64,000 nucleotides of DNA from Streptomyces spiramyceticus (lineage in GTDB: Bacteria > Actinomycetota > Actinomycetes > Streptomycetales > Streptomycetaceae): assembly GCF_028807635.1 (NCBI RefSeq), contig NZ_JARBAX010000002.1, positions 1,612,001 to 1,676,000 on the forward strand. The letters are read 5' to 3'. Shown piece after piece: positions 46,827 through 55,150 of the stretch. The position numbers were made by a program, and so were the translations under genes. The notes beneath the pieces were generated by a model. The model had not been told where the DNA came from. It did no database searches and saw nothing but the letters and a program-made list of their open reading frames with translations. The number at the start of each line of letters is the position of its first letter. Positions within the stretch are counted from its first letter, which is position 1.

Positions 46827-47300
46827 ATGGATACTCGCTTGAACCTCTTCGGCAACCCCCTCGCAGCCAAGTTCCTGAGGCACATCAACTCGGCGGGCAA
46901 GGTGGTCACGGACTCGACGCTGCCGGCCGCGACACAGGAACTGGTGAAGATCCGCGCCAGTCAGATCAACGGCTGCGGTTTCTGCACCGACATGCACACC
47001 AAAGACGCCGCGCACGCCGGGGAGACCTCGACGCGCCTCAACCTGATCGCGGCCTGGCGAGAGGCCAAGGTGTTCACCGACGCCGAGCGCGCTGCCCTGG
47101 AGCTGACGGAGCAGGGCACCCGCATCGCCGACGCGGCCGGTGGTGTCACCGACGAGGCATGGGCGAATGCCGCCAAGCACTACGACGAGGACCAGCTCGC
47201 CGCCCTGGTGTCCCTCATCGCCCTCATCAACGCCTACAACCGCGTGAACGTCATCGTCCAGCAGCCCGCCGGCGGCTACCAGCCCGGCCAGTTCGGATAA
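46827..47300 (+). CDS. Carboxymuconolactone decarboxylase / AhpD-like family protein
   Basis: A 157-residue all-helical protein of the carboxymuconolactone decarboxylase/AhpD superfamily. The active-site motif is NGCGFCTDMH (Cys50, Cys53, His57), as in AhpD-like peroxidase partners. TDSTLPAATQELVKIRAS and NAYNRVNVIVQQPAGGYQPG frame it. Such proteins reduce peroxides or peroxiredoxins with a Cys pair. The AAGGAG ribosome site is six bases upstream of the ATG. Encoded alone, followed by a decayed IS fragment. Confidence 0.9.
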   Translation: MDTRLNLFGNPLAAKFLRHINSAGKVVTDSTLPAATQELVKIRASQINGCGFCTDMHTKDAAHAGETSTRLNLIAAWREAKVFTDAERAALELTEQGTRIADAAGGVTDEAWANAAKHYDEDQLAALVSLIALINAYNRVNVIVQQPAGGYQPGQFG

Positions 47301-47445
47301 CAAGGACTACCTCGCCGGCCCGGGGCGTTGTTCTGGTCCGCCCGGCGGTCCCACTGATCCGAACGAGTCAGCCGGGGCGGCTTCGTGTGGGTCACCGGGT
47401 GGGCCAGAGGAAGACGCCTGCGAAGGAGCCATGGGGGGTGGCAAA

Positions 47446-47733
47446 CCGAGGAGTTCGGGTCGTCCCACGTGCGCAGGGCGGGGAGTCCTGCCATCTGATC
47501 ATCGAAGCGCACGGCATCCCGCCGGCGGTCTCGCTGACCGGCGGCAACCGCAACAACGTCACCCAGCTCATGCCTCTGGTCCAGGAGCAGAGCTGCGCGC
47601 TGCTGCACTGGTTCCGCCGGTTACGCATCCGCTGTGGGATCCGCGACGACATCCACGAAGCCTTCCGCAGCCTGGCCAGCAGCATGATCTGCCGGCGACG
47701 ACTAAGGAAGTTCTCACTTTGTCAGGAGCTCTA
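47446..47733 (+). pseudogene. Degenerate IS5-family transposase fragment
   Basis: Reads CHLIIEAHGIPPAVSLTGGN and NNVTQLMPLVQ, then jumps to LLHWFRRLRIRCGIRDDIHE and AFRSLASSMICRRRLRK. These are the middle and end of an IS5-type transposase with the region between MPLV and the end helices deleted. No terminal repeats were recognised. Confidence 0.7.
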
Positions 47734-47868
47734 AGACGGCGTGCGGCGCATGGGAGATCCTCCTGGGCCGGCGCTGCCGCTTCGCGAGGAGGTTGTCCGT
47801 CCACAGCGGACGACAAAGGGCAAGGGGGAGTACCCACTCCTTGCCACTCTCAACATATAGCGCACCGG

Positions 47869-47888
47869 GGGGCTTGCGGCAAGACCCC
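47869..47888. promoter_or_regulatory. Rifamycin-associated element (RAE)
   Basis: GGGGCTTGCGGCAAGACCCC, an inverted repeat with CTTGC and GCAAG arms and G4/C4 flanks, matching the RAE motif found upstream of rifamycin-inactivating genes in actinobacteria. It lies 58 bases upstream of the glycosyltransferase GTG. A second inverted repeat (GGCAAGG to CCTTGCC, 47819-47845) lies just upstream and may belong to the promoter. RAE mediates induction of the downstream genes by rifamycins, which is established for other loci and inferred here. Confidence 0.85.
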
Positions 47889-47946
47889 GGTCGTAGCGCA
47901 GAATCGCCGACCTAAGCCAGAATTTGCGGAACTTGGGAGTCGCGAA

Positions 47947-49185
47947 GTGCGTGTGTTGTTGTCGACGTATGGGTCGCGCGGGGACGTCCAACCGATGGCG
48001 GGACTCGCAGTGGAGTTGCGGGCACTTGGCGCGGAGGTGCGGGTGTGCGCGCCGCCGGACGAGGAGTTCGCGAAGCTGCTGGCCGGTGTCGGCGTGGAGC
48101 TGGTGCCGGCCGCCGAGCCGGTACGCACGCTGGTGACCGGGACGACCCCGACGCCGGAGGGCCTGCCCCAGCGCGCGGCCGCTTTGGTCGCCGCGCAGTA
48201 CGAGGCGGTCGCCGCGGCGGCCGAGGGATGTGACGCGGTGGTGGCGACCGGCCTGGTCCCGGCCGTGGCCGCGGCGCGGTCGGTGGCCGAGAAGCTGGGC
48301 ATCCACTTCGTATACGTGAGCTACTTCCCGACCATGCTGCCGTCGCCGCACCACGAGCCGCTCCCGTTGCCGCTGTGGCCGTTCCCACCGGACATGACCG
48401 ACAACCGGGCGCTGTGGGACCTGAACGCTCAGAGCTTCAACGCGCTGTACGGCCCGGGAATCAACGCTCACCGGGAGTCGATCGGCCAGCCGCCGGTGGA
48501 CGACGTCCGCAGCCACGTCTTCACCGACCGGCCGTGGCTGGCGGCCGACGCGGTCCTGGGGCCGTGGCAGGATTCGGCGGACCTCGACGTCGTGCAGACC
48601 GGCGCATGGATCCTGCCGGACGAACGCCCGCTGTCGGGCGAGTTGGTGGCGTTCCTGGACGCCGGCGAATCGCCGGTGTACGTGGGCTTCGGCAGCATGC
48701 CCATGGGCGCCTCGGAGGACGTCGCCCGAGTGGCCATCGAGGCGGTCCGCGCGCAGGGCCGCCGCGTACTCGTCTCCCGCGGCTGGGCCGACCTGGGCCT
48801 GATCGACGACCTCGCCGACTGCTTCGCCGCCGGCGAGGTCAACCATCAGGCACTGTTCCGCCGGGTGGCCGCCGTCGTGCACCACGGCGGCGCGGGCACG
48901 ACGACGGCAGCCGCCCGGGCCGGCGCGCCTCAGGTGGTGGTACCCCAGTTCGTGGACCAGCCGTACTGGGCCGGCCGGGTGGCCGAGTTGGGCATCGGCG
49001 CGGCACACGACGGTCCGACTCCGACCTTCGAGTCCCTGTCGGTCGCGCTCAAGACGGCCCTGACCCCTGAGACCCGCGCACGAGCGACCGCCGTGGCCGA
49101 CACGATCCGGACCGACGGGGCGACGGTGGCCGCGAAGCTGCTGCTCGACGCGGTCGGCGAAGAAAGGCCGCCCACGTCCGCGTGA
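47947..49185 (+). CDS. rgt: UDP-glycosyltransferase, probable rifamycin glycosyltransferase
   Basis: A 412-residue GT-B glycosyltransferase of the MGT/vancomycin type. The N-terminus RVLLSTYGSRGDVQPMAGLA starts at a GTG at 47947. Mid-protein segments include PVYVGFGSMPMGASEDVARV, and the C-terminal donor motif is HHGGAGTTTAAARAGAPQV near residues 313-331, followed by FVDQPYWAGRVAELG. Members transfer sugar from a nucleotide donor to small hydrophobic acceptors. An RAE lies 58 bases upstream and helR downstream, so the acceptor is probably a rifamycin, whose glycosylation inactivates it. The stop overlaps a GTG opening the frame leading to helR. Confidence 0.85.
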   Translation: MRVLLSTYGSRGDVQPMAGLAVELRALGAEVRVCAPPDEEFAKLLAGVGVELVPAAEPVRTLVTGTTPTPEGLPQRAAALVAAQYEAVAAAAEGCDAVVATGLVPAVAAARSVAEKLGIHFVYVSYFPTMLPSPHHEPLPLPLWPFPPDMTDNRALWDLNAQSFNALYGPGINAHRESIGQPPVDDVRSHVFTDRPWLAADAVLGPWQDSADLDVVQTGAWILPDERPLSGELVAFLDAGESPVYVGFGSMPMGASEDVARVAIEAVRAQGRRVLVSRGWADLGLIDDLADCFAAGEVNHQALFRRVAAVVHHGGAGTTTAAARAGAPQVVVPQFVDQPYWAGRVAELGIGAAHDGPTPTFESLSVALKTALTPETRARATAVADTIRTDGATVAAKLLLDAVGEERPPTSA

Positions 49186-49208
49186 ACCACGCGGGGATCA
49201 TCGAGCCA

Positions 49209-49264
49209 GAGCCCAGAGCCCAGAGCCCAGAGCCCAGAGCCCAGAGCCCAGAGCCCAGAGCCCA
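49209..49264. repeat. Tandem repeat, eight perfect copies of GAGCCCA
   Basis: Seven-base unit repeated eight times without a mismatch, preceded by one imperfect copy. Since 21 bases equal seven codons, an open frame through it reads a repeating EPRAQSP. Copy-number slippage would shift the reading frame of anything translated through it. Confidence 0.95.
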
Positions 49265-49424
49265 GAACACGAGAACCTGCAAACCCTGCGACCTGAACCG
49301 ACAACGGTCACGGGGTCCACGTCAAGACGGAGCGTTGCCCGTCATGGCCACCAGGTTCGTCACGCCGGTCCAGACGCCTTGCTGCGCCCATGGTTGCAAG
49401 CGACCTCACATCGGAGCCAATTAC

Positions 49425-51572
49425 TTGAACCCCCTGACCACCAGCGCCTTTTATCTTCCCGACCACCTCTCGCCCAAGGCCGACCCGACGCTGATCGCCG
49501 ACGACGAGCAGCACTTCGCGGCCATCGCGAAGAGTCTCGAGCAGACGATCGCCGAACTGTCCGAGCGCCTCGATGCCGCGCTCAAGGCGCCCGGCGGCGT
49601 TGGCCGCGAGGCGATGGAGCGGGACATGGAGATCCACCGGCTGAACGGTCGTCTGCGAGCCCTGCGTCGCTTCGGTTTGGACTTGTGCCTCGGACACATC
49701 GTCAGCGCGGACGACCCCGAGCCCGTGTACATCGGACGACTTGGCCTCACTGACAGCACGGGTCGTCGGCTACTGATCGACTGGCGCTCTCCCGCGGCTG
49801 AGCCGTTCTTCGCGGCGACCCACGCCAACCCGATGGGGCTGGCAAGCCGCCGCAGGTATCGCTGGACCCGCGGCCGGATCAGCGACTACTGGGACGAGGT
49901 GTTCACCTCGGACGGGTTCGTCGGGCACGCCGCGCTCGACGACCAGTCCGCCTTCATCGCCAGCCTGGGCAGCGACCGGTCGGCCCGGATGCGAGACGTG
50001 CTCGGCACCATCCAGGCCGACCAGGACGCCATCATCCGGGCGGGATCCCGCGGCGCTCTCGTCGTCGACGGCGGTCCGGGTACGGGGAAGACGGTCGTCG
50101 CTCTGCACCGCTCCGCCCACCTCCTCTACTCCGATCCGCGCCTCGGTCACCGGCGGGGCGGCGTGCTGTTCGTCGGTCCGCACCAGCCTTACCTGGCCTA
50201 CGTCGAGGACGTCCTGCCCAGCCTCGGAGAGGAGGGTGTGCAGACGTGCACCCTGCGGGACCTCGTCCCCGAGGGAACCGGAGCGGCGACCGAGACCGAC
50301 CCGGACGTTGCCCTCCTGAAGTCGTCCGCGAACATGGTGAAGGCGATCGAGAAGGCCGTACGGTTCTACGAAGAGCCGCCCTCCCAGGGGATGACGGTCA
50401 CGGCCTCCGGGTCCGACATCTGGCTGAGCGCCGACGATTGGGCCGAGGCGTTCGAAGCGCCAGGACCAGGTGCTCCGCACAACGAAGCGCGCGACCAGAT
50501 CTGGGAGGAGCTGGTCACGATCCTGCTGGACAAGCACGACGGCGATGTCTCGCCCGACCTGTTCCGCAAAGCGCTCCTGCACGACGAAGAGCTGGTCACG
50601 ACCCTCGACCGCGCGTGGCCGCTGCTCGCAGCGGCCGACCTTGTCGGCGACCTGTGGTCGGTACCCGCATTCCTGCGGATGTGCGCTCCCTGGCTCAGCC
50701 CCGATGACGTTCGGAAGCTGCAGCGCGCGGACGCCCAGGCCTGGACGGTGTCCGACCTGCCGCTCCTGGACGCGGCACGGCAGCGGCTCGGCGACCCGGA
50801 GGCGTCACGGCGCAAGCGTCGGCGCGATTCCGCTGTCGCCGCCGAACGCGAGCGCATGGTCGGCGTCATCGACGACGTGCTCGCTGCCGATGTCGACGGT
50901 GAAGGCGCGGTGACGATGCTGCGCGGAAAGGACCTGCAGGACAGCCTGGTCGACGAGACCGCGCTGCCTGGCACCGACCGGGATCTGCTGGCCGGCCCGT
51001 TCGCGCACATCGTCGTGGACGAGGCTCAGGAACTGACCGACGCGGAGTGGCAGATGTTGCTGCTCCGGTGCCCGTCCCGGAGCTTCACCATCGTCGGTGA
51101 CCGCGCCCAGGCCAGGCACGGGTTCACGGAGTCGTGGCAGGAGCGGCTCGAGCGGATCGGGCTCGACCGGATCAACCTGGCCTCTCTGAGCATCAACTAC
51201 CGGACGCCGGAAGAAGTGATGGCGGAAGCTGAGCCAGTCATCCGGGCCGTGCTCCCGGACGCCAACGTGCCGACCTCCATCCGCAGCAGCGGCGTCCCTG
51301 TCGTACACGGGTCTGCTTCGGATCTGAGCTCGATCCTCGACACCTGGCTCGCCGCACATGCCGACGGGATCGCCTGCGTCATCGGCGGTCCCACATTCCG
51401 GACGACGTCCCGCGTCCGGTCGCTGACCCCGGAGCTGTCGAGGGGGCTCGAGTTCGACCTGGTCGTCCTCATCGACCCAGACGCGTTCGGCAAGGGCATC
51501 GAAGGAGCGGTCGACCGCTATGTCGCGATGACCCGAGCGACCCAGCAACTCGTCATCCTCACGAGCTCCTGA
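49425..51572 (+). CDS. helR: RNA polymerase recycling motor ATPase HelR (rifamycin resistance)
   Basis: A 715-residue superfamily 1 helicase-like ATPase of the HelR type. Homology starts at NPLTTSAFYLPDHLSPKADP. I chose a TTG at 49425 with GGAG nine bases upstream; an ATG at 49344 is an alternative. The same frame is open back to a GTG at 49182 overlapping the rgt stop. Walker A GGPGTGKT is near residue 217, Walker B VVDEAQEL near 530, with GDRAQARHGFTES, NYRTPEEV and VAMTRATQQLV after it. HelR binds RNA polymerase and removes rifamycins. The neighbouring RAE and glycosyltransferase fit this role. Confidence 0.93.
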   Translation: MNPLTTSAFYLPDHLSPKADPTLIADDEQHFAAIAKSLEQTIAELSERLDAALKAPGGVGREAMERDMEIHRLNGRLRALRRFGLDLCLGHIVSADDPEPVYIGRLGLTDSTGRRLLIDWRSPAAEPFFAATHANPMGLASRRRYRWTRGRISDYWDEVFTSDGFVGHAALDDQSAFIASLGSDRSARMRDVLGTIQADQDAIIRAGSRGALVVDGGPGTGKTVVALHRSAHLLYSDPRLGHRRGGVLFVGPHQPYLAYVEDVLPSLGEEGVQTCTLRDLVPEGTGAATETDPDVALLKSSANMVKAIEKAVRFYEEPPSQGMTVTASGSDIWLSADDWAEAFEAPGPGAPHNEARDQIWEELVTILLDKHDGDVSPDLFRKALLHDEELVTTLDRAWPLLAAADLVGDLWSVPAFLRMCAPWLSPDDVRKLQRADAQAWTVSDLPLLDAARQRLGDPEASRRKRRRDSAVAAERERMVGVIDDVLAADVDGEGAVTMLRGKDLQDSLVDETALPGTDRDLLAGPFAHIVVDEAQELTDAEWQMLLLRCPSRSFTIVGDRAQARHGFTESWQERLERIGLDRINLASLSINYRTPEEVMAEAEPVIRAVLPDANVPTSIRSSGVPVVHGSASDLSSILDTWLAAHADGIACVIGGPTFRTTSRVRSLTPELSRGLEFDLVVLIDPDAFGKGIEGAVDRYVAMTRATQQLVILTSS

Positions 51573-51581
51573 CGTCGGCCG

Positions 51582-51683
51582 GACGAACGCCCGCTGTCGG
51601 CCGGGTCGGTGGCGTTCCTGGACGTCGGCAACCCGCCGGTGTACGTGGGCTTCGGCAGCATGGTCATGGGCGCCTCGAAGGAC
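51582..51683 (+). pseudogene. 102-base fragment of a second glycosyltransferase gene
   Basis: Encodes DERPLSAGSVAFLDVGNPPV and the VYVGFGSM region. It aligns without gaps to 48619-48720 in the intact glycosyltransferase gene and differs at 10 positions by my count. It starts ten bases after the helR stop and ends abruptly at a decayed histidine kinase gene. Confidence 0.8.
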
Positions 51684-51690
51684 GCGCGTG

Positions 51691-52042
51691 TTAACCACGC
51701 CTGCGGGCCACATGGACGGCGACTTCGGACTGCACCTTGATGATCGAGATCTGGTGGGTGAGCGAATCGTGCAGCTCTCGCGCGATACGGAGTCGCTCCT
51801 CGTCGGCGCGGTGCCGCGCGGTCTCCTCCCGGGTGCGCTCGGCTTCGTCCGCCCGCCGCTCGGCCTGCCGCAGCGCTTCCCCCGCAGCCCCGGTGGCAAT
51901 CAGCCAGGCCAGCTCGAGGGAGGTCGAGGTTCGTGGCGGAGTGCTGCCCGGACAGCCCGGTGACCAGCAGCGCCGTCGCCACGCCGACGGCGATCACCCA
52001 GTCTCTGACACCGGCCCGGACATCGAACCGTCCTGTGCTCAT
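51691..52042 (-). pseudogene. 5' fragment of a sensor histidine kinase gene, frameshifted
   Basis: The minus strand begins TGRFDVRAGVRDWVIAVGVA and continues in another frame, after a shift near 51930, as ERRADEAERTREETARHRAD and RIARELHDSLTHQISIIKVQ with the phosphorylated His in ELHDSLTHQ. It ends at VARRRG and a stop. The ATPase domain is missing. The break coincides with the glycosyltransferase fragment, so one rearrangement may have joined them. Confidence 0.8.
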
Positions 52043-52259
52043 GCGCGCACCCTAGCCGGATGCTGCCGCGGGGGAGTCCCTCTCGCGGACGAGCGGCTGC
52101 CTACCGCACACGCAGTACCTTCGCGGCGTCTGCCGCGCCTGCAGCAGCCGGGTGCGCCATCGGCAGCAGCGCAAAGTGCCTGCGTCCACAGGACGACCGG
52201 TGGTGGGCGAGCGGACATGATCAGGCGACGTCCAGTCGTAGAACGAGAAGGAGCCCCTC

Positions 52260-52682
52260 ATGTCAGTCCGTCACCTGCTTGCCGCAGCAACAGCTGGCCT
52301 GCTCGGGGCGTTCGGGCTTGCCACACCGGCGGCCGCGCACGCCTCGGTCCAGTCGGCCGCCGCCGACGTTTACACCATGAGCGCCGGGCGACGCGGGGCC
52401 GTCGTGGCCGCGCTGCTGGCGCTGACCGGCGTGGTCATCGGCGGGCTGGCTCTGGCCCGCTCCACCGGCCGTATCGGCACCGGCCCCGGGCGACGCGGGG
52501 CCGTCCTGGCCCTGGTGGCGGGGCTGATCGGCATGACCCTCGGCGGGCTGGTTGCGGCCACCGCCTCCGGTGGTCTCGGCACCGGCAACGGGCTGGGCGG
52601 GGCCGTCGTGGCCATGGTGGTGGGGCTGATCGGCATGGCCCTCGGCGGGGTATCTCTGACCCGCTCCCGCCGCACCGGCTGA
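52260..52682 (+). CDS. DUF6223 family membrane protein
   Basis: A 140-residue protein with an N-terminal signal-like segment (HLLAAATAGLLGAFGLATPA) and three long glycine-rich hydrophobic helices (GAVVAALLALTGVVIGGLAL, GAVLALVAGLIGMTLGGLVA, GAVVAMVVGLIGMALGGVSL). This is the DUF6223 pattern of Streptomyces small membrane proteins. The helices are internal repeats of each other. Preceded by a GAAGGAG ribosome site. Function unknown. It stands alone between decayed kinase and DUF952 genes. Confidence 0.82.
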   Translation: MSVRHLLAAATAGLLGAFGLATPAAAHASVQSAAADVYTMSAGRRGAVVAALLALTGVVIGGLALARSTGRIGTGPGRRGAVLALVAGLIGMTLGGLVAATASGGLGTGNGLGGAVVAMVVGLIGMALGGVSLTRSRRTG

Positions 52683-52948
52683 TCGCAGCGAATACGAGGG
52701 CGCGTTCGGGTCTGCCTGACCCAGACGTCGTACTCACCGGCGAGCAACAGCACCGGATTCCAAGATCATCGCGTATGGAAATCCAGACCTGATGAAGCCC
52801 GGCCTGCTCGATGGGCCGTCGCAGACGCAGCAGTTGCGGATAGCAGTGACGCCCCAGCGCCGGGGATCCAGGTCGGTGAGATCGAGACCTTCGACGGATT
52901 CCAGGGAGGGCTGGAACCGCGCGGTTGGCGTCCGTATATAACGGGGCC

Positions 52949-53311
52949 ATGATCTACCACGTTGTGACGCTCGGTGATTGGAACGCCCTTCCCGACCACG
53001 CATACGAACCCGCTTCCCTCGCGGAAGATGGTTTCGTCCATTGCGCCCCGGACGAGGCGACTACTTTGGCCATCGTCAACGCCTTCTATCGGACTGCGCC
53101 GAGGCCATTGTTGGTGCTGCTCCTCGACGAGGGCCGCCTCACCTCCAGAGTGGAATGGGAGGAGGCGGTTCCCGCCCCACCGCCCGGGGCTGCCGAGGTC
53201 ACCTTGTTCCCGCATGTGTTCGGGCCCATCAACCGCGATGCCGTCGAGCGAATCCTGGAGATCCAGTGGGATGAGGACGGCCGCGCGACAGGGCTAAAGG
53301 ACGCGAGCTGA
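52949..53311 (+). CDS. DUF952 domain-containing protein
   Basis: A 120-residue protein of the DUF952 family. Visible marks are MIYHVVTLGDWNALPDHAYE, GFVHCAPDEATTLAIVNAFY with the conserved His-Cys pair, and VTLFPHVFGPINRDAVERIL. A CCGTATATAACGGGG sequence just upstream resembles a -10 region. The family resembles ADP-ribosyl cyclase or glutathione-related folds but has no proven role. Its length is normal and it is encoded alone. Confidence 0.9.
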   Translation: MIYHVVTLGDWNALPDHAYEPASLAEDGFVHCAPDEATTLAIVNAFYRTAPRPLLVLLLDEGRLTSRVEWEEAVPAPPPGAAEVTLFPHVFGPINRDAVERILEIQWDEDGRATGLKDAS

Positions 53312-54084
53312 CCAATCGCCGCCGCTTGGCACCGTCAGTTCGACCAGGCAACCTGACACGCGGCGCCCAGCGCAACGCTGCCTGGGGGCGAGGACGACGG
53401 TGGCGGGCCAGTTCGCTGTCGTCGGGCAAGGGGCCAGTGGGCGTGCACAAAGGGCCAGCAGGGCAGGCCAGTTGAGGCGCGTCATCTCCTCGTGCACCGC
53501 GGCCCGTTGGCTGGCAGGGCGGCGATCCTGGTGGATGCGGAGGAGCTGCTGCCAGGAAGCCCGCCGGATGGGTGGCGAACGGCGCGTCACGGTGGCACAC
53601 CGAGCACGGCGCACAGGTCCATCGGGGGAAGAATTCATGAGCGCCCCTATAAAGAAGACGGGGTGCATAACGGTGGAGTGGGCCAAGGAAGACTCTTCGT
53701 TTGTTACCAGCTGAAGAACTGAACCGGCCGCTTTAGTTGGTAACCGAATGGAGCATCTTCCGAGGGTTGGAACATCGCCGTACGGTGGATGAGTTCCGCG
53801 TTTTGTGAGCACCCATGACACCCATGACACCGATGTCCCCTTGTATCCCGTCATGTCGAATCGGCCGCTCCTTCCGTTCCTCGCCACCGCCTTTGTCGTC
53901 CTAGCCCTGGTGCTGGGGGTGGCTTGCGGGGAACGACGACACCACCAGGCCAACTGCCCCAACGAAACCGACCAGCCGAGCGTCAACGATCGACTGAACC
54001 TGCCACTCCCGCAAGAGAGCCGGTAACCAAATAGTGGCGCGGCGAGTAGACTCCTTTTCACAGATAAGGAAAGGGCCTACTTCC
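53312..54084. other. 770-base stretch with one weak small lipoprotein-like ORF
   Basis: No conserved gene was recognised. A plus-strand frame at 53853-54026 encodes a hydrophobic PLLPFLATAFVVLALVLGVA followed by a Cys-Gly, as in a small lipoprotein, then 35 polar residues. Its GC content is lower than the flanks. I rate it as possible only. The Lsr2 gene's promoter should lie at the right. Confidence 0.4.
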
Positions 54085-54414
54085 ATGGTTCAGCGCACTG
54101 TAACAATCTATACCGATGACCTCACCGGGGCCGAAGGTGAAGACATCGCCACTCACGCTTTTAGCCTGGACGGAATCAAGTACGAGGTCGACCTGGGGCC
54201 GGATAACTACCAGAAGCTGTTGGACGCTCTGGGGCCGTTTATGGGAGCTGGCCGCAAAGTCGGGGGCAGCGCTCGTCGGACGGCCAAGCGCGGGCAGTCC
54301 GGCGGGCCGGACGCGGCCAAGATCCGCGAGTGGGCCAAGACCCAGGGCATTGAGGTCAGCAGCCGCGGCCGCATCCCGGCTGACCTGCTGGAGAGGTACC
54401 AAGCCGCCCACTGA
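54085..54414 (+). CDS. lsr2: Lsr2 family nucleoid-associated protein
   Basis: A 109-residue Lsr2 protein. The N-terminal dimerisation part reads RTVTIYTDDLTGAEGEDIAT and FSLDGIKYEVDLGPDNYQKL. The C-terminal DNA-binding part includes KIREWAKTQGIEVSSRGRIP with the RGR minor-groove motif. Lsr2 silences AT-rich, often horizontally acquired genes by bridging DNA. Streptomyces usually have two or more paralogs. Encoded alone, preceded by a lower-GC stretch and followed by a terminator. Its presence in a region of mobile elements fits a silencing role. Confidence 0.95.
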   Translation: MVQRTVTIYTDDLTGAEGEDIATHAFSLDGIKYEVDLGPDNYQKLLDALGPFMGAGRKVGGSARRTAKRGQSGGPDAAKIREWAKTQGIEVSSRGRIPADLLERYQAAH

Positions 54415-54431
54415 AACAGTGCGGCGATGAC

Positions 54432-54465
54432 AGCCCCCGGACACGCGAGTCGCGTACCGGGGGCT
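54432..54465 (+). terminator. Terminator-like stem-loop after lsr2
   Basis: Arms AGCCCCCGG (54432-54440) and CCGGGGGCT (54457-54465) surround 16 bases that contain a smaller ACGCG/CGCGT stem. Confidence 0.75.
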
Positions 54466-55150
54466 ACGGCTTGCTCAGGCGCAAGCGGCAGCTGTTGTGG
54501 AGATCTGCATGACACGCAGGCGCGTTGCAGCTCACCTCAGACAGTTTCCGCCGGTTAGGGTTCCATGCCTGACGCAACTCTCGCCGAACCGGCGAATGGG
54601 ACAGATGAATTCCGCTCTGTCTAACGAAGTTCAGCTACATGCCGGAAACCTGGGTTAGGTTGATCGGCAACCCAGAAGACTGCGGAAGGGCCGCTCAAGC
54701 GAGGCGACGGGCTGCGAGCCTTTCAATTCCTCCGGTCCCACATCGACGACCGCGCCGCACTCATATACATGCGTGACGTCCCTCGTAGAACTCGCCCGGC
54801 CTGGCGCGCAGCGCGGACGACCGTTTGCAGGGAACCGCCACAAGGCCGTCGAGCGAGAGAGCGAAGTGGCCTGACAGCTGGGGAGGTTCATCTGTACGCG
54901 AGGGGAGCCAAGTCCGTACGCCGACACCTCGACGCAATCGCCGTGGGGTCCGAGGGCCAGGCCGTGAAGGGACCCCGCCAACACTTGGAGCAGCCCGATG
55001 GCGATGTCGCCGCCCCACGCGCTGTGGGCGCATTGTTGCCTGATCGGGGTTCGAGTGGGGCGACGCCCGTGGCATGCGAAAGTTCCCGTGGCCGGATCTG
55101 ACAGAAACTGGTCATTGCGGCCGCAGTGACAGGCGGGGAACCATGGCGGC
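54466..55150. other. 680-base stretch without a supported gene
   Basis: Open frames on both strands show no motif or consistent codon bias. The promoter of the GlxA-type regulator should lie at the right end. Confidence 0.45.

Noticed and set aside
47731..49008. 425-codon open frame on the minus strand
   Set aside because: Antisense to the glycosyltransferase gene; no recognisable domain.
49209..49264. CRISPR-like repeat array
   Set aside because: The unit is only seven bases with no spacers, so it is a simple tandem repeat.
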